A DNA stretch of 64,000 bases. Origin: Euglena gracilis (taxonomy: Eukaryota; Euglenida; Euglenophyceae; Euglenales). Below the pieces are notes generated by a model. That model did no database searches. It worked only from the letters and a program-made list of their open reading frames with translations, and had not been told where the DNA came from. Location: the NCBI GenBank assembly GCA_039621445.1, contig CP154956.1, positions 62,698,257 to 62,762,256 on the forward strand. The letters run 5' to 3'. How positions within the stretch are numbered: position 1 is the stretch's first letter; each line of letters opens with the position of its first letter. A program made the translations under genes and the position numbers. Positions 23,148 through 35,931 of this stretch are shown one piece after another.

Positions 23148-24074
23148 TTGTCCAGGTTTCGCCTTCAATAGCTGCAGTCAAAGCGAATGCAGCTTCCGCC
23201 ACAACTAGCGCCGCCTCCAGGGCAGGAGGTTCCGGACTGAACATCGATTGCATCCTCACCCACCAACCATGATGAGGGGCAGATGTGTATTTAGCATGGC
23301 CACTACAGAAATTTGAAACAATCTTTTCCATAGAATTCCAGTTGACAGCCCTCTGCCACTGAACTGTAATCCCGCGTTCAGGATCTTCATTATTTCCTTG
23401 TTGTTTTCCAAGGAGGACTTCAAAACCACGATTTTTAAGGTTTAAGTCGCACACGTTGGTTCGAACTTAGGGTTCTTCAGCGTCGTCAGCACACGTGCCG
23501 TTCTGGGGGTCAACACAAAGAGCAAGTGGCATTTGGTTGCATATTTTTCAACCGGACCGTTCGTGCTGTTATTATTACGTTTATTGTAGATAAATTTTGA
23601 ACTTGGCTGAGATGATGCCAAGTTCCTGCATTTGGATGACTCTCTCTTACAATTATCTGGACGAATGGGGACCTGTTCATCCATGTTGATACATTTCGAA
23701 CAGCAGCTGCACGCGCGAGGTGTTCCTTGAATGAAACGAAAAAAACAGCACTGATGTATTTCTGTTGATGGGACAATTTTGGACATTGTACAGAATTTTC
23801 CATCAATCGCAACACTGCATTACTTCTCCACATGGCACAAGTGTTTCATTTTTATGTACGGAGAAGGATCTAAGGAGGAATCTCCACTGTCCAGGGATCT
23901 ACGACTTAGTGGGTCTGCCAGACACTGTGCTGAGGGGACCCACTTTGCCTGTAAAGAGATGTCTTTTTACAGAATGGGTGCATTTTGTTGAAGGAGTTTT
24001 TCTCCCTCCCCCTTTTGGAGGTAACAGTACAGGACTTGATTGCCCACACAGGAGAACATTTTCAACAGGTTTTG
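23148..24074. other. Unassigned stretch between the degenerate LTR and DIRS-like element A
   Basis: Open frames on the minus strand (23023-23454 and 23442-23833) give peptides such as NEDPERGITVQWQRAVNW and HHGWWVRMQSMFSPEPPAL, which I cannot assign. A second minus frame has paired Cys (CSCCSKC). This could be the flank of the LTR insertion, from an older element. No function is offered. Confidence 0.35.
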
Positions 24075-26180
24075 CTAGGCTGCAAACTGCAAACCATTTC
24101 CTTTATACATATTTATTAAGGTGGAAGGTAATTTTTTTCCTTCAGAAACTCTTGGAAAAATGCCCCTGTAGAAGGATCTACTCCCCTCCACCCTTTGACG
24201 CTTGAATAGTAGAAGTTTGGCGGGTTTTACCACAAATGGACGACACTTCCACTGGTCCATGATGACTTTGATTTCTGTGAGCTCTGCTTTTATCTCTCGA
24301 CTTGGCAGATGTCTGGGCTTCCAGCTGAAGCTACTTTTTTCTGCCAGAAATGTTGCCAAGTGAGTGGTAAAGGCCCTCAGAAATGGGAGTAACTTTGCTC
24401 AAATTTGCCCAAAATGGCAGCCACCTGACGTTGTGTCATTTCTGTTTTCTTGACAACTTTCCCCAACTCTTTTTTATCCTTTTTTTGGCGAGAGAAATTT
24501 GGAGTGGACCCTCCTGGCTTGGAACAAGACAGGATTTTTGACGTTAATTTTGAATCCTGAATCAACCCAGTCCCTGACAATTTGGGATAGATCTTTGGCT
24601 CCCTGATTTTGAGTGGAAGCCAGCACCAGAATGTCGTGTATGTAAACGAATACCGGGATGCCCCGAGCTCTCCACTCCTTTTCGAAATTTGCATCAGGTC
24701 ATGGAAAAGTTGGGCATAATGTTTAGACCAAATGGGCCAGCCTGGAACTCCCAAAGTTGCTCTACCACTTTGTATCTCAGGGATTGACACAAAGTCTCGT
24801 TTACAGGGATGTGAAAGTACACATCCTTGGGATCTATTTTTGCCCCAAGTGGTTCTTCTGCAGCAGAGGAAAAATGTGCCGCAGGTGGTCCAGGTCCGTG
24901 GTCCAGACGAAATTTTTTAACTTCGAAAAAGTTGGTTGATCTTCCTGCAACCGCAGATGAACCTGCCTTTCTCCCCCCTTCTGGTTTTGAGATTAGGAAC
25001 CAGGGGAGGAGGTGCTGGGTCCCTTGAACCTCCACCAACTTTACAGCCCCACATTCTGCATATTCCTGCATAATTTTCTGGGCTTGCCCCAGATTTTCTT
25101 ACTGTCTGCCCTGGAGAGAAAGATGGGGTTGGTTTACCCAGGGTGGCAGAATGCCCTTGGTGAGGAACTGAATGTTTTTCGTGGAGGTCAACTTTTTCCA
25201 CCAGGAGAGGGACATGGCCATCCTGTGAGGGAGGGCAGTTGCACCCCACCTCAATTCTGACTCGTTGATGAGAGTTTTCAGGGAATGTGGGTGTGGCAGG
25301 CCTCTGTGGGTCCTGCCGCTTGGGATGACCAGGCCATTGTGGGTCCTGGGTCCTGAGAGCCTTGGGCATTTTCCTCCTTTGCCGCCTTTCCATCTCGCGG
25401 GTGTGGGGCCTCGCCAGGAGAGCTTGCCACCTCCTCTGCCTTTGCTGCAAGTCCATCTGGGTGTTCCACGTCCAAATCCTCCTTTGAACTCTGACCCCTT
25501 TTTGTTCTGTGGGGAAACAGCAGTGGCCTTGGAAGGATTTCTGTTTTGAAGCATAGGGAGATTTCTGTTGGACAGTCGTGAGAGGGAACCAGATGCAACA
25601 TTGATCATTTGTTTTTCTGCTTGCAATCTCAAATACTCACTTGAAAACAATTAAGGGCTCTCCACCACAACGCTCCCTGTGAGGGAAATGCGTTTTCGCT
25701 CCTGCAGCACGAACTTGTCAACCTCCAGAAGGAGGCCAAATAGCTCTAGCTCTTTGGATAGGGACTTCGTCACCTGATGGTCCTCAGCTGTGGGGTTCAA
25801 CTCCCGGTGGATAAGGGGGTAAACACGCTGCAGCCCCAGCAACTTCTGTTGAACTTGACGAAGAAAAAATTGTAACGTCTGGCGATCGCCGTAATGGCGA
25901 TCGCTAATCTTGGCCTTTATCCCAGCCCCACGACGGCAGCCCTCCGAGAGTGATCGTGCATCAATTTGCAAAATACCTTCTGAAAAACGCCGAAATACGA
26001 CTGCCAGGTCGGCCGGTAGGCACCTCTGCTGGCTACCACGCTGGCGGGCCGCACTCCTCCTCTTCGGCGGAATCCATCTCCTCGTCCATCGCGGCCCCTT
26101 CAGCATACAAGGTCAACCGCCTGTAAGCAGCCGCCGCTCCAACTTCTGCAGCCGCTGCTGGTGGTAGAGCTCGCCCAGCT
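24075..26180 (-). pseudogene. DIRS-like retrotransposon A, decayed (Gag, RT, RNase H traces)
   Basis: Minus-strand order: Gag-like 26106-25651 (RQTLQFFLRQVQQKLLGLQR) and 25650-25099; RT 25071-24377, with GAKIDPKDVYFHIPVNETL, LWEFQAGPFGLNIMP and a weakened YIHD where YLDD/YIDD is expected; then an RNase H trace 24359-24075 (LPSREIKAELTEIKVI). The phrase KIDLKDAYFH...WEFQ..PFGL is characteristic of DIRS/Ngaro-type RTs rather than Ty3. Several frameshifts and a TGA break it, and no recombinase domain was found. It is dead. Confidence 0.75.
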
Positions 26181-26264
26181 GCCGCTCTCCAAACCCGGCA
26201 AAAGCTTAAACACCACTTCGGCTTGGCGGTCCGTCACCTCGAAGTGCGTGCTGGGGTCTCCTAA

Positions 26265-26680
26265 ACAATCCAAAATAATAACCCCTAAATAGTACCCCCC
26301 AAATAATACCCCACCCAAATAATAACCCCCCCTTGGGGTCCGAATCTGGACGCCAAAATAACACCCCTCCCCGTTTCGGGCCGAAGGCCAAGATTTTTGA
26401 ACAGAAAATGTCGGTAAAAACCACAAATTTCTGACAGCAAATTATGAAAAAATATCTATTTTTCTGGCATCTGACCTCCCAAAAAAATGATAAATTTCAC
26501 AAGAAAGTGCAAAAAATGACCCCAAATGGGGTTTTGGGTGCTATCCCGGGTTTTACGAGACTTTGAAAAATTTCATAATTTTGGGAAAATAATACCCCAA
26601 AAAATACCCCCCCCCCTCGGACCGCGACTTCGGGCAAAAAGTAATACCCCGGGGGTATTATTTGGGGTGGTTTTACTCCA
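26265..26680. repeat. Interspersed 'aaataataccccc' repeat with a palindrome
   Basis: The phrases aataata(a/c)ccc, atagtacccccc and aaataacacccc recur about nine times, ending in the palindrome taataccccgggggtatta (26641-26660). The spacing is irregular. The strand-asymmetric C runs resemble those in the kinase introns. Confidence 0.65.
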
Positions 26681-26874
26681 TCGAGGCAGCCTGGCAAGGG
26701 ACGAAGAGACACCGAGGTCGAAGCACAAAGACCTTTTGAGGCTAGGCGCGGAGTGCAAGTGGCACTTGACATAATCTTTCAGTGACGCCGCCACCATGGC
26801 GGTGCCCTCATCTCCGTTCTTCAGAAATACAATGATCTTCCCCATGTTAAAGGACAATTAGGGGAAGCCAGCTC

Positions 26875-27280
26875 CTCGTATTCCCTCGAGACAGACCGAC
26901 CAGGGAGGAAGGGGCACCGAGGGCGAAGCACAAAGACCTTGCTTGTGAGGCCATGCCTTGCTCGCCGGCGGTGTTGTTTGGATTGTTTGGTTGCTTTGGG
27001 TTAGGAGGGCCCGCTTTGTGCCGCCTCGCCGAAGATGGCTGACGATGCTCCTCCGACTTGGCGGCGTGACTTCTTGCCATTGGGGGGGTCCCCCCCTCTG
27101 CCCCTCCTGGCCGCCATTTTCTGACCGAGGGCTTTGAAGACAAATTTTGTTTTACGGGTTGGGGGTCGGGCTCACAAGGCCTTTGTGCTTCGCCCTCGGT
27201 GCCCCTTCCTCCCTGGTCGGTCTGCCTCGAGGGAGTACGAGACACCTCGGGCTCCGCACTTTGCCCTTGTGGGGCCAGAT
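26875..27280. repeat. Inverted-repeat element with ~65-bp arms (MITE-like)
   Basis: The left arm 26875-26941 (tcgtattccctcgagaca, then gaccgaccagggaggaa) is the reverse complement of 27178-27240 (ggcctttgtgcttcgccc, ending cctcgagggagtacga) with few mismatches, around a ~240-bp loop. The loop shares 'ttgtgaggccatgccttgct' with the copy at 19856-20146. Just right of the right arm stands 'gacacctcgggctccgcac', which is the left edge of that other copy. The two ends therefore abut as in a tandem or circular arrangement. No ORF. Confidence 0.75.
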
Positions 27281-30200
27281 TGTACACTGAAATTAGGGGG
27301 GCGGGGCACTTTCCAGGGCAGCTTGAGCACCAAGTCTTTGACAGTGAGCTGTAAAAGCTTCCACCCCCATCCACTGGCCAATTTCGGAAACTTCTTGGGC
27401 AGAAAGGCCCACTTTTTTGAGTAAACCAACACCTGCACCTCCGGTGGAGTGGGCCCCCCACACCTGGGGGTTACCCCATGCTTGGCCAAAAATTATTTTG
27501 TAATAGAAGCAATGGTATCTGCACGTGTAGCCCAGAAGCGGGGTTTTAATGAAATCAGAAGGGGGCCCCCAGGTCGGACGAATGAACGTGTGGCAGCGAC
27601 ATAAGACATCATTAAATGAAAGGGGCTTCTTTGTGGACATTGGGGAATGGACACCACTCTCTCCCACTTGTGAAATTTCTGGCCTTTACGCTTAATTTTG
27701 ATGTAGGGTGCCGTACCCAACACACTGGTGGTTCGTTTGACCTGTGCCAAGTCTGAGGACCTGTATAAAAAGAGGATTCGTTAGCAAAAAATCAGTTGTG
27801 TACGTAAGGTACAAATATCAGTGAGCATTGGGGCCTTGGCCAGCCCCAGGAGGATTGGGAGGGGGTAACAAAATGCCCCATGCTTCTCCAGATTTTGGTT
27901 CCAAAGCCTCTTGTAAGGTGTCAACAGGGTGTGGAATCTTAGCCCACCAAACCCAGGAATCAAAAGCATAGCACTGTATGCATTACGGATTTGGGCCTTG
28001 GAAAATTGGAATAATTGTATTAAAGCGTCAGCCACTTGGTTTGTGGTGGCTTCAGGGGGGTAGGGCACCCCATTTGCTCCAAAATTACCCACAGAAGTGC
28101 AAAAGCACTCTCATAACGTTTTAAACTGGGGTTTCTCCCCAGGATCAATGGTTTTAGCCTAAATTCTTTCCCCCTCCAATATTTGCCTGAACAAATCATG
28201 CAAAACAGGGGCCATGTTGGGGGTGGCATTTGTTCCTCCCAGCAATTGGTGAACATGCCCCTGTAGAGGGTGATTTTCAGGCCCGGGGTCCAGTGAAATT
28301 TCCTTTTATTATTTAGGCCCACCATGTGGTTGAATCCCAGTAGAGGGTGACCATCAAAACTTTGGTCTGGGGAAACATTTTAAATCTGAGCAGAAAATTT
28401 TTTGAATTATTGACCAAGGGGGGTTTGCATAAAGATCCTCCATGTTGTGCGGTGGACATTGTAATGCATTTACTGCTTTGTCCTCCCAGTGGGGCCACCT
28501 GGCAACGAAATTCGGCAGTTTTTTGTTGCCTGGGGGGCAAATAAATCTGTTTCCAAGTGTATTCAAATTTTGGAAATGCTGTCCTAGCCAGTGAAAAATT
28601 GGGGGTCTAAAGAGTGATCCCCCCTGTACATTTCCCATCTGTTTATGGGGTCTGCTAGGCATTCTTTGGAAGTAACCCAGCTAACTTGGAGGTTTACCCG
28701 TTTTTACATGCACCATTTGAAAACGGTCTTAGCTTTACGTGGAAGGGATCTTTTCTGCCCCTCCCCTTTGTCAGGTAATAGTCCATTACCTGTTTGTCCA
28801 ATGACAAAGAAACTGTTTCCCCAGGTTTGCTCAGACTTTTCACAGCGTTTATTGCTGCACTGAGCTCCTTTATATTGATGTGTAGAATGGAGTCTTCTCT
28901 CCAAAATTCCTGCACAATTTCTCCTGTATGGATGTCCAGCCACCCCCCCCCCCCAGGCATGGGTGCTGGTGGCTCAGTGCAATTATCTGGTTTCATTTTG
29001 GGGGAAGGGTATGACCCGCCGAGGTGTCCAGTAAATTTTTTATTTCCCTCAATTGGGACTTTATTTCCTGGGAAATGGGGTGTTTTGAGTCCCAGGGGGC
29101 TGTGTACTTTCCTACCAAAAATATCCAGGGCATCTGTAAATGACCTTAAAAGGGGTAGGGCCATTAGGTTGCATCTTATTTGACCCAAAATGGCGCCAAC
29201 TGCCTTTTTGACATGTAATCTTTTTTCACAATTTTTCCCGGCACCTTTTTTTATGGTTTTGACTTTCTGGCGGGGCACCTGTAACTTTCCCTCCTGGAAT
29301 TTTAGTAAGTTTACAACCCAGATGGGTTATCACTTGGGTGGGCTGCAGGGTGGACTTTTTCAAATTGATTTTTAACCCTCAACTCAGCAAATCTTTGACG
29401 ACAGTGTTCAGTTTATTTTGGAAAATGTTTTGTGTGGTGGCCACCAGCAAAATGTCGTCCAGGTAAATAAACACCCGGATGTTCCTTTTTCTCCACAGCT
29501 TTTCGAAAGTTACCATTACTTACATGAAAACTTGGGGCATTACATTTAGCCCAAAGCAGCCTGTTTGAAATTCCCAGGACTGCCCCCTACCTTATATATG
29601 CCTTAAAAATGGCCTTAGGACTTGACTTAATGGAACATGAAAATAGGCATCCTTTAAATCGATTTTTGCTGCCAAGTGGCATTTTTCCAAAACTGGAAAA
29701 ACTTGTCGGCTATGATGCAGCTTTTTCAGGTTTTACTTGAACTGCTGATTTATTACTCTGCAGTCGCTGATCATTCTCCATTTGGTTGCGCCCCCTTCTG
29801 GTTTTTAAATTAAAAACCATGGGATTAAATGCTGCGTTTCTGAATCCCAAACTCGTTTCATTGACCCAGTTTGTTTCGTAATTCAGCATAATTTTTTCTG
29901 CCTGGTTCAGGTCCAAGTTGGCTCTGGTTTTGCGTGGGTGGACAATTTGGGTGGATTTACCCAGGGTGGTTGAATTCCATTTTTTATCAGTTAACATATG
30001 TTGTTGGGGATGCATTTTTTTTGTCTACAATTTTTTGAATTTTTGAAGTCTCTGGTACAGGGGGGTGTCTCCCCAATTTTTCCTCCATGGAATGTGTTTT
30101 CCCAACTAGATGATTTTCTGGGGTTTGAGTGGGCGTGTTGGATATTTCACAGCCCCTAGAGCCCCTAGGGCTTGAGCCCTTGGATGTGCATTCACTCTCT

Positions 30201-31110
30201 CCCTCTCTGCTCACACTATCTCAGGAGGATCTTGTTATTGGTTTCCATACCATAGGGCTGACTTCCCCCGTTTTGCCTATCTGGCCTTCTGGATGTTGAT
30301 GGGGTTGGTATTCCCCTTCCTGTTCCTTCTGGCTTGCCCTTGCAAGGCCATCTTCCTTCTGGGGCTTGGCAGGGGGCTGCCAATTTAAGTAAAAAGCCCT
30401 TGCAGGACTGCCCATTAGCTTCTGTGGGGCCTGTGAAGGACCACCCTGTGGACTTGATGTAATTGTTGATCTTCTTGTTGATATTTCTGTCCCCAGTGGC
30501 CTTTATGGTCAGTTGAAATGGCCCAATGGGTTGATTGATTTCTGGGTGTCCATGCCCATTTGAAGCCCTAAGGGGTTCTTGGGTCCCACACCCTGACCCC
30601 TGAGTGGTGGTGTGACTGAGAAATGGAGGGGATGTTGTGCAAGACCTTGTCTGCTCCTGCCATGTCCTGTGGGGCCTTGGTGCTGGTGGCCACCTTGGCC
30701 TTTGTTCCAGCGACATTTGTGAGTGCAGATGCATTCATGGCCGTTTGTACCTTCATGGCCTTTGTTGCCTTCATGGCCTGTGCGGTTCTGGCTGCCATAG
30801 CCCTGCTTGAACACGTTGTGTGCTTTGGATTGTTGGCCCCCATGGCCCTGTTTCCAATGGCCGTAGTGGCCTGCTGGTTGTTGCTTCTGCCCCTTGCGGG
30901 GTCTTCTGACCACTGTCTGCCAGGGTCCGTGGCCATCACTTTGGGGTGTTTGGGTTGTGAAAGTTTCTTTTGGGGAAATTTCTTTTGGGGAAGGGGCAGC
31001 CGCGGTTTGCCATAGTCGATCCGCGCAGTCAGGTTGTCCAGCTGCTGCTGCCTTTGCAGCTCCCTCTTGAAGTTATCCAGCGCTGTTCGTCTTGGAAGTT
31101 GCATCTGTCA
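27281..31110 (-). pseudogene. DIRS-like retrotransposon B, decayed (Gag, RT, RNase H, tyrosine recombinase)
   Basis: Minus-strand order: Gag-like Gln/Ala-rich 31104-30220 (ALDNFKRELQRQQQLDNL); RT about 30000-29290 with HLAAKIDLKDAYFHVPLS, WEFQTGCFGLNVMP and FIYLDDILLVATTQ; RNase H 29278-28694 with DIHTGEIVQEFWREDSILHI and INIKELSAAINAV; a linker; then the recombinase end 28092-27293. In the recombinase core HSTGGAGVGLLKKVGLS the second catalytic Arg is Gly (compare HSTRGAG in element C), and the Tyr of SAHYLRLGA is Cys (TAHCQRLGA). Recombination activity is therefore lost. In-frame TAA (two) and TGA (one) interrupt the RT. Confidence 0.82.
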
Positions 31111-31223
31111 TTGAAATCTTTCAGATCCTTCAACATTTTCTAATTTGAGGTTCTGCACCAGCGTCTTTTTCAGGATAATTTGAATTGTTTGATTGACTTC
31201 TTCTTCTTCCAATTGATATGGTA

Positions 31224-31350
31224 CTTGACGACCATCCGGGCTGTGCACATTCTGGGGGTGAGGTCCTGCTTCTTTTGCGTGCTTGTTATGTGATTTTTTG
31301 GCGGGGTCTTTCCTACTGATTTTAATTCCCGGAGTTTGCGGATCATAATC
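31224..31350. repeat. Putative DIRS terminal repeat, copy 1
   Basis: The phrase 'ggtgaggtcctgcttctttt' ... 'gcttgtt' ... 'ggcggg' ... 'ccggagttkgcg' (31258-31345) recurs inverted at 36147-36253, and again in direct orientation at 37114-37209. The stretch just before it (31224-31264, 'gctgtgcacattctggggg') recurs inverted at 35932-35975. It lies between the divergent elements B and C, before C's Gag. Confidence 0.65.
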
Positions 31351-33734
31351 GTCCTTCGAACGACAAAATGAGTTTCACAATACTGTATTTACTATCTGAA
31401 GACGATGCGAAGTACAACAGTGCATGGGGCACTTTCTATTTGAACACAGACGTGGTGGGAGCATTTCTGCGAGACACCTCTTGGGATGATGTTCAAAGAG
31501 TTTTGACGCCGGGCTTACGTTGGCAAGGAGGAGGCTGGAATACTGTGAGGGCGGCGAAGAAGCTGCGAGCTATCAGCGGCATATCTCTCGTCAGCGCCAG
31601 CTGGGTGGAGTATCTCATGTCCTTCTTGTTCTCACTCGCCTTGGTACGTGGGATCGAAGTGCTGCAGTTGAAGCTGAGCGAGAGGGCTGGAGAGCGTGCC
31701 TTCGGGCTGGCCGAGACGTGGGCAACGCTGCTGGAAGGCGCCACCGCCGAGAAGAAGGGGAAGCAGAAGGTCGCGACAACCAACGCGATGGCGGAGGATT
31801 CCGAAGAGGACGAGGAAGAGGTGGCGGCGGAGACAACAGCGGAGCGTCTCCCCGGGCAAGAGTACACGACCCCACGTCCGCAGAGCTGTCAGCCTGCCTC
31901 AAGCAGGCGGCGGCAGGTGCGAGAATACCGTGCAAGCACGTCCTGAACGAGCCGCCGATCTTCGAGGACCTAAAAACGCGACCTGAGAACAACAACCACA
32001 ACCAGGATGCCAAGGCCCCCGTGGACAAGATGCTCAAAGGGGTACAATAAAAAGTAATCCAGTTGATGTGGATGATGGCCACAATCTACAGTCAAGTGGA
32101 TACAATCCCAGAGAACTATCGAGTCCTCTCCCAGCAGCTCTTCTTCGCCATGGCGGAATTAGAACAAGGCCTTCTACGTGAACGGAAGCGTCAAAGTACA
32201 CCTGGGGCGATACGTTCAACATCAAATGGTCTTTTTTTCAAAAGAAGATCTGCAGGTGGAGAGGAATCAGCAGCTGCTGAACAGCGCTGGTACGCACACA
32301 CCTGTGGGTAGGGTGGAATGGTGGCATTTTCCCACCCCCACATTCAGCCGAGGCTGGATATTCAAAGGAAATTTCAAAGGTTTCAAAGGAGGATTCAAGG
32401 GTGGAAGAGGAGGCTATGGCAGCCAAATTCTGGAGGAGTCCCTGGACTTCCAAAGGGTATGTCACCCAGTCAAATCTCATTCCTCCCTCCTTGTACATTG
32501 CAGGACAAAGGGCAAAGGGAAGCCCTGACATCCAGGACCCTGCAGAGGGCACAAGTCAGCCCCCAGATTGGGGTGAACAGAAGTCAAGCCACCCTGCTGT
32601 GGAAGGAGCAAGATGACCCAACCCCACGTTCAACATTAACCATCCTCAACCAGGGGGCCCAGGGTCCTAACCTGAAGCAGCAGCCAGGGGAGCAGGAGAG
32701 AAGGATGGTAAAGATAATCATGAGTCAGGAAGACAGATGGAAGGAGTCCCCTTTCAGAGGTTGACTGGATGTCTCCCCTGCTGCAAAAACCCATGATCAC
32801 CCCAAAGTGTTGCAAAGGATCCAACAAAGGGTGGGGGTAGATCGACACCTTCCAGAAAAACTATCCACCTGTCCCCATCAAAAGAGAAAACCAGAAATTT
32901 CACTGGCCACAGAAATTTTGGAGGGTTACAAAAAATTCGGAGCTGTCAGAGTAAAACACCACAAATTTGGTTCCATGGTTTGTGTTGTCCAACCCAGAAG
33001 AGGAGGGGGTGAAAGACTGCAGGGAACTCAACCTTTATTGCTCTCCAGAAAGAATTCCCCTGGAAAACATTTCCACCGTTATTCCCCTCCTCCAGCAAGG
33101 TTGTTTTGCTGCAAAGCTGGATCTCAAGGATGCTTATTTCCACCTGGCCCTCCAAGAATATTTCAAACGATTTGCAGTGATGGAGGTAGGAGGAAAACTG
33201 TTGGAGTTTCAAGGTGCTTTTTTTGGTCCGAGCACCCTCCCAAAGCTTTTCATGTCCCTCGTGAAAGTACTCCAGAAACTTTGGAGATCAAATGGACACA
33301 TGGCATTCGTTTATTTGGACGACATCATACTAATTGGTTCCTCAGAAAGTTTGGTAAAAAAGCAACTGACCATGATGATCCAAAATCTGTGTTCTGCATG
33401 TTTCAAAATAAACCTCAAAAAATACATTATATTCCCCACTCAAAAGCTGCAGCACCCGGGGTTCATCATCAATCTGCAGGAGGGGCTGCTAGAGGTGCCA
33501 GCTGGAAAGTTAAAAATCATCAGAAAGGAACTGGGGAAAGTGGTCTTAGCTCAAAACCTTTCTTGCAGGAAAAGTGCCAGTATCCTGGGGAAGATACGAT
33601 CACACCTCGCTGCCCTTCCATTTTTAAGGCTGGTCACACAAGAATTGCTGAAATTCAGCCAGTTAAACACCACCATGGGCTGGGTTTTTGCAGTGCCCAT
33701 ACCCCCCCAGCTGAAAATGTAAATCAAGACCCTC

Positions 33735-34245
33735 AAAGATTTTACGGAGGTACCCCCTGACCCTCCCGTTCGGGGACCTTATGGTTACGCCCAGATTCCT
33801 CTGAAGGAAGGGGCTGTACCCAAAAGGCAAAAACCCTTTGTGTTACACGGTGATTGGTTTGAAGCTCACAAAAAGGTCACACAGGAATGGTGGGACCGGA
33901 AATTTGTTGAGCGATTGCCCAAAGGAACAGTTTCGGAATGGCTGTCCATAACATTTGTGGTGCCGAAAAAAGGAGGCGAATGGAGCGGAGTGGTAGACAT
34001 GCGGGGGCCTAACAGTCAAACTACGCGTGTGTCCTACCCCCTTCCCGTAATTGAAGACCTCCTTGTAAAACAAGGTGGAAACATGATGTTTTCCATCTTG
34101 GATTTACGGCAGGCTTTCTACCAACAGCCGTTGGACCCGGAATGCCAGCCCATCACATGTTGCAGTACCCCCCTCGGTCTTTTTCAGTGGAGGGTTAATG
34201 TGACGGGTCTAACAAACGCAATCCAGCAGTTTCAGGGAATGCAAA
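33735..34245 (+). pseudogene. Ty3-like RT fragment embedded in DIRS-like element C
   Basis: The reading PVRGPYGYAQIPLKEGAVPK, VVDMRGPNSQTTRVSYPLP, FSILDLRQAFYQQPLDPE and FQWRVNVTGLTNAIQQFQ matches the nested element's pol residues about 706-863 nearly block for block. It stops before the catalytic YIDD and has no LTR or other domain beside it. Its 5' edge is in frame with the DIRS RT upstream. It may be a product of template switching during reverse transcription, or a nested insertion later trimmed by deletion. Confidence 0.85.
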
Positions 34246-34700
34246 CATGTACATTGAGGGGGAGATGTGGTCTTGAAAAAGCTCGAAATTTTTTTTGAAA
34301 GATGATGGGGTTTAGGATATAATCCCCACTGTCTTGTGACCACCTTGTCAGGGGGTCTGCCACAATTTTTTCTGAGGGGACCCACTGGACTGGAATTATG
34401 TTTAGATGTTCTTTCCTTCCTCCCCATTTCTGCAGGTAGCTGAGTGCTACCTGATTGTCCACGTTCAGCAGGACAGTCTCCCCATTTTTTTGCAAAGGCT
34501 TTTACAGTGTTTACTGCAGCGGCCAATTCATTTACATTTACGTGGGGCAAATTTTGCTCCCTCCAGAACTCTTGAATGAACAGCTTTTGTGTGCTGTCCA
34601 CTCCCCTCCAGGCTCTTGAGGATGAATCTGATTGCAGGACATGTTTGGGTGTTTTTAAAAATGGTCGACCTGCCCCTGGCACCATAGTTCCCAAAATTTT
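34232..34700 (-). pseudogene. Inverted DIRS RNase H block inside element C
   Basis: On the minus strand: QSDSSSRAWRGVDSTQKLF, HVNVNELAAAVNTVKAFA, VDNQVALSYLQKWGGRKEHL and VPSEKIVADPLTRWSQDSGD. These are the RNase H motifs of DIRS elements, in the order seen on the plus strand in element D (39540-39960). Sequence on both sides belongs to a plus-strand element, so about 470 bp has been turned around, or it came from another copy. Confidence 0.8.
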
Positions 34701-35931
34701 GATCCAGATGCCTCACCACCAGGCCTTTCTGGTCGATGCTCTAAACTGCAGCATGGAGGGGGTGGGGGAGGTGTATGCCAACCCCCCTGGAAAGTCATAA
34801 TGCCCTGGCTCATCAAACTGTCTATGAAAAAAAAAGGTAAAATGCCTTTTAATAACCCCCATGTGGGTTTCAAGTGCATGGTGGCACCTATTAACAAAAA
34901 TGTCCAAACCTGGGGTGAAAATGTTAGTGGTTACCCCCCGCCAAGGGATGTTCACAAACTGTTGGGGGGAATCAGTGCCAGGGCAAAAATGGACCCTGGC
35001 CTGCAGCATTGTTTCAGGTTCATTTTGGAACAGCAAAAAAATGTCAAACTCACAAATTGGTATTATCCTAAAAAGTCACTCCACCTTAATCAGATATAAC
35101 ATGGCCTTCAGAAAGTTGTATGTGCTGCTCCAGGACAGGGGTCTGGACCACCTGCAAGCAACCCTTAGACATTGTGTCCAGCATCCTGGAGCCGCACAAG
35201 CTGTCGAGTGCTGAAGCCAGAAACACTTTATTTGCTGTTACATCACTCCCTGGTTTCCACCACGTTTCTTTTCACCCTCTGCTAAAGAATGTCAGATCCT
35301 GTTGGAACAGAAATGTTCAGAAATATGCAACCTTTTGGGATCCCTTACCCATGTTACACAAACTGGGGAGGGGGGTTCACTGGACCTTATGTCCACCAAT
35401 GAGTTTAGACTCAGAATAATTCTGTTGTTCATGCTTTTGGCCTTACACAGAGGAATTTACCTGGCCAGAACACAAAGATCCATCTCTGTGGTTGGTGAAA
35501 AGATTTTCATTTTGATCCAGAGAAAGCGCTGGTAATTTCCAAAATGGGAACAACTTTCTTGAAAAATGACTCCAACCCCCTTTTATCCCCTTATCATTTC
35601 ATGAGGGAATATGTGAAACGAACATCCTTTTTGCCCCCTGTGGGGACTTTGCTGTGGAGCCTCAATGGGAAAAAAACCCTCACCTCCAACACCATTAATT
35701 CTTTGACAAAAGATCTCATTCAGAAATTTGGGATCCCAGTTTCTCACTGGACTGCTCACTCTACAAGGGGGGCTGGAGTTTTAATGTACAAAAGTTTGGG
35801 GTTTTCCAGTGAAGAAGTATGTGAACCTGGCCAAGGGAAAAATTCCCAAGCCTTTTCAGCGCACTATTTAAGATTGGGTGCAGTGGAAAAGGTGGAAAAA
35901 TGTTTAATATAGCAAGGGACGTGCACAACAC

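Larger units (their letters stand above)
31368..35912 (+). pseudogene. DIRS-like retrotransposon C, mosaic
   Basis: Gag-like ORF 31368-31946 (192 codons; RLLTPG-type N-terminus, acidic EDSEEDEEEV tail), then Pro/Gln-rich 32178-32760. RT 32967-33722 has DCRELNLYCSPERIPLEN, KLDLKDAYFHLALQE, FVYLDDIILIGSSES and FKINLKKYIIFPTQ. It is followed in the same frame, after a TAA (33720-33722), by a Ty3-like RT patch (33735-34245). The RNase H block is inverted (34232-34700, minus). The C-terminal PP/MT-like linker 34690-35000 is plus again (FLVDALNCSMEG, YANPPGKS). The tyrosine recombinase 35100-35912 ends TAHSTRGAGVLMYKSLGFSS, then QAFSAHYLRLGAVEK, keeping H-x-x-R and the nucleophile Tyr. It is broken by frameshifts, but it is the best-preserved recombinase here. 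Confidence 0.82.
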
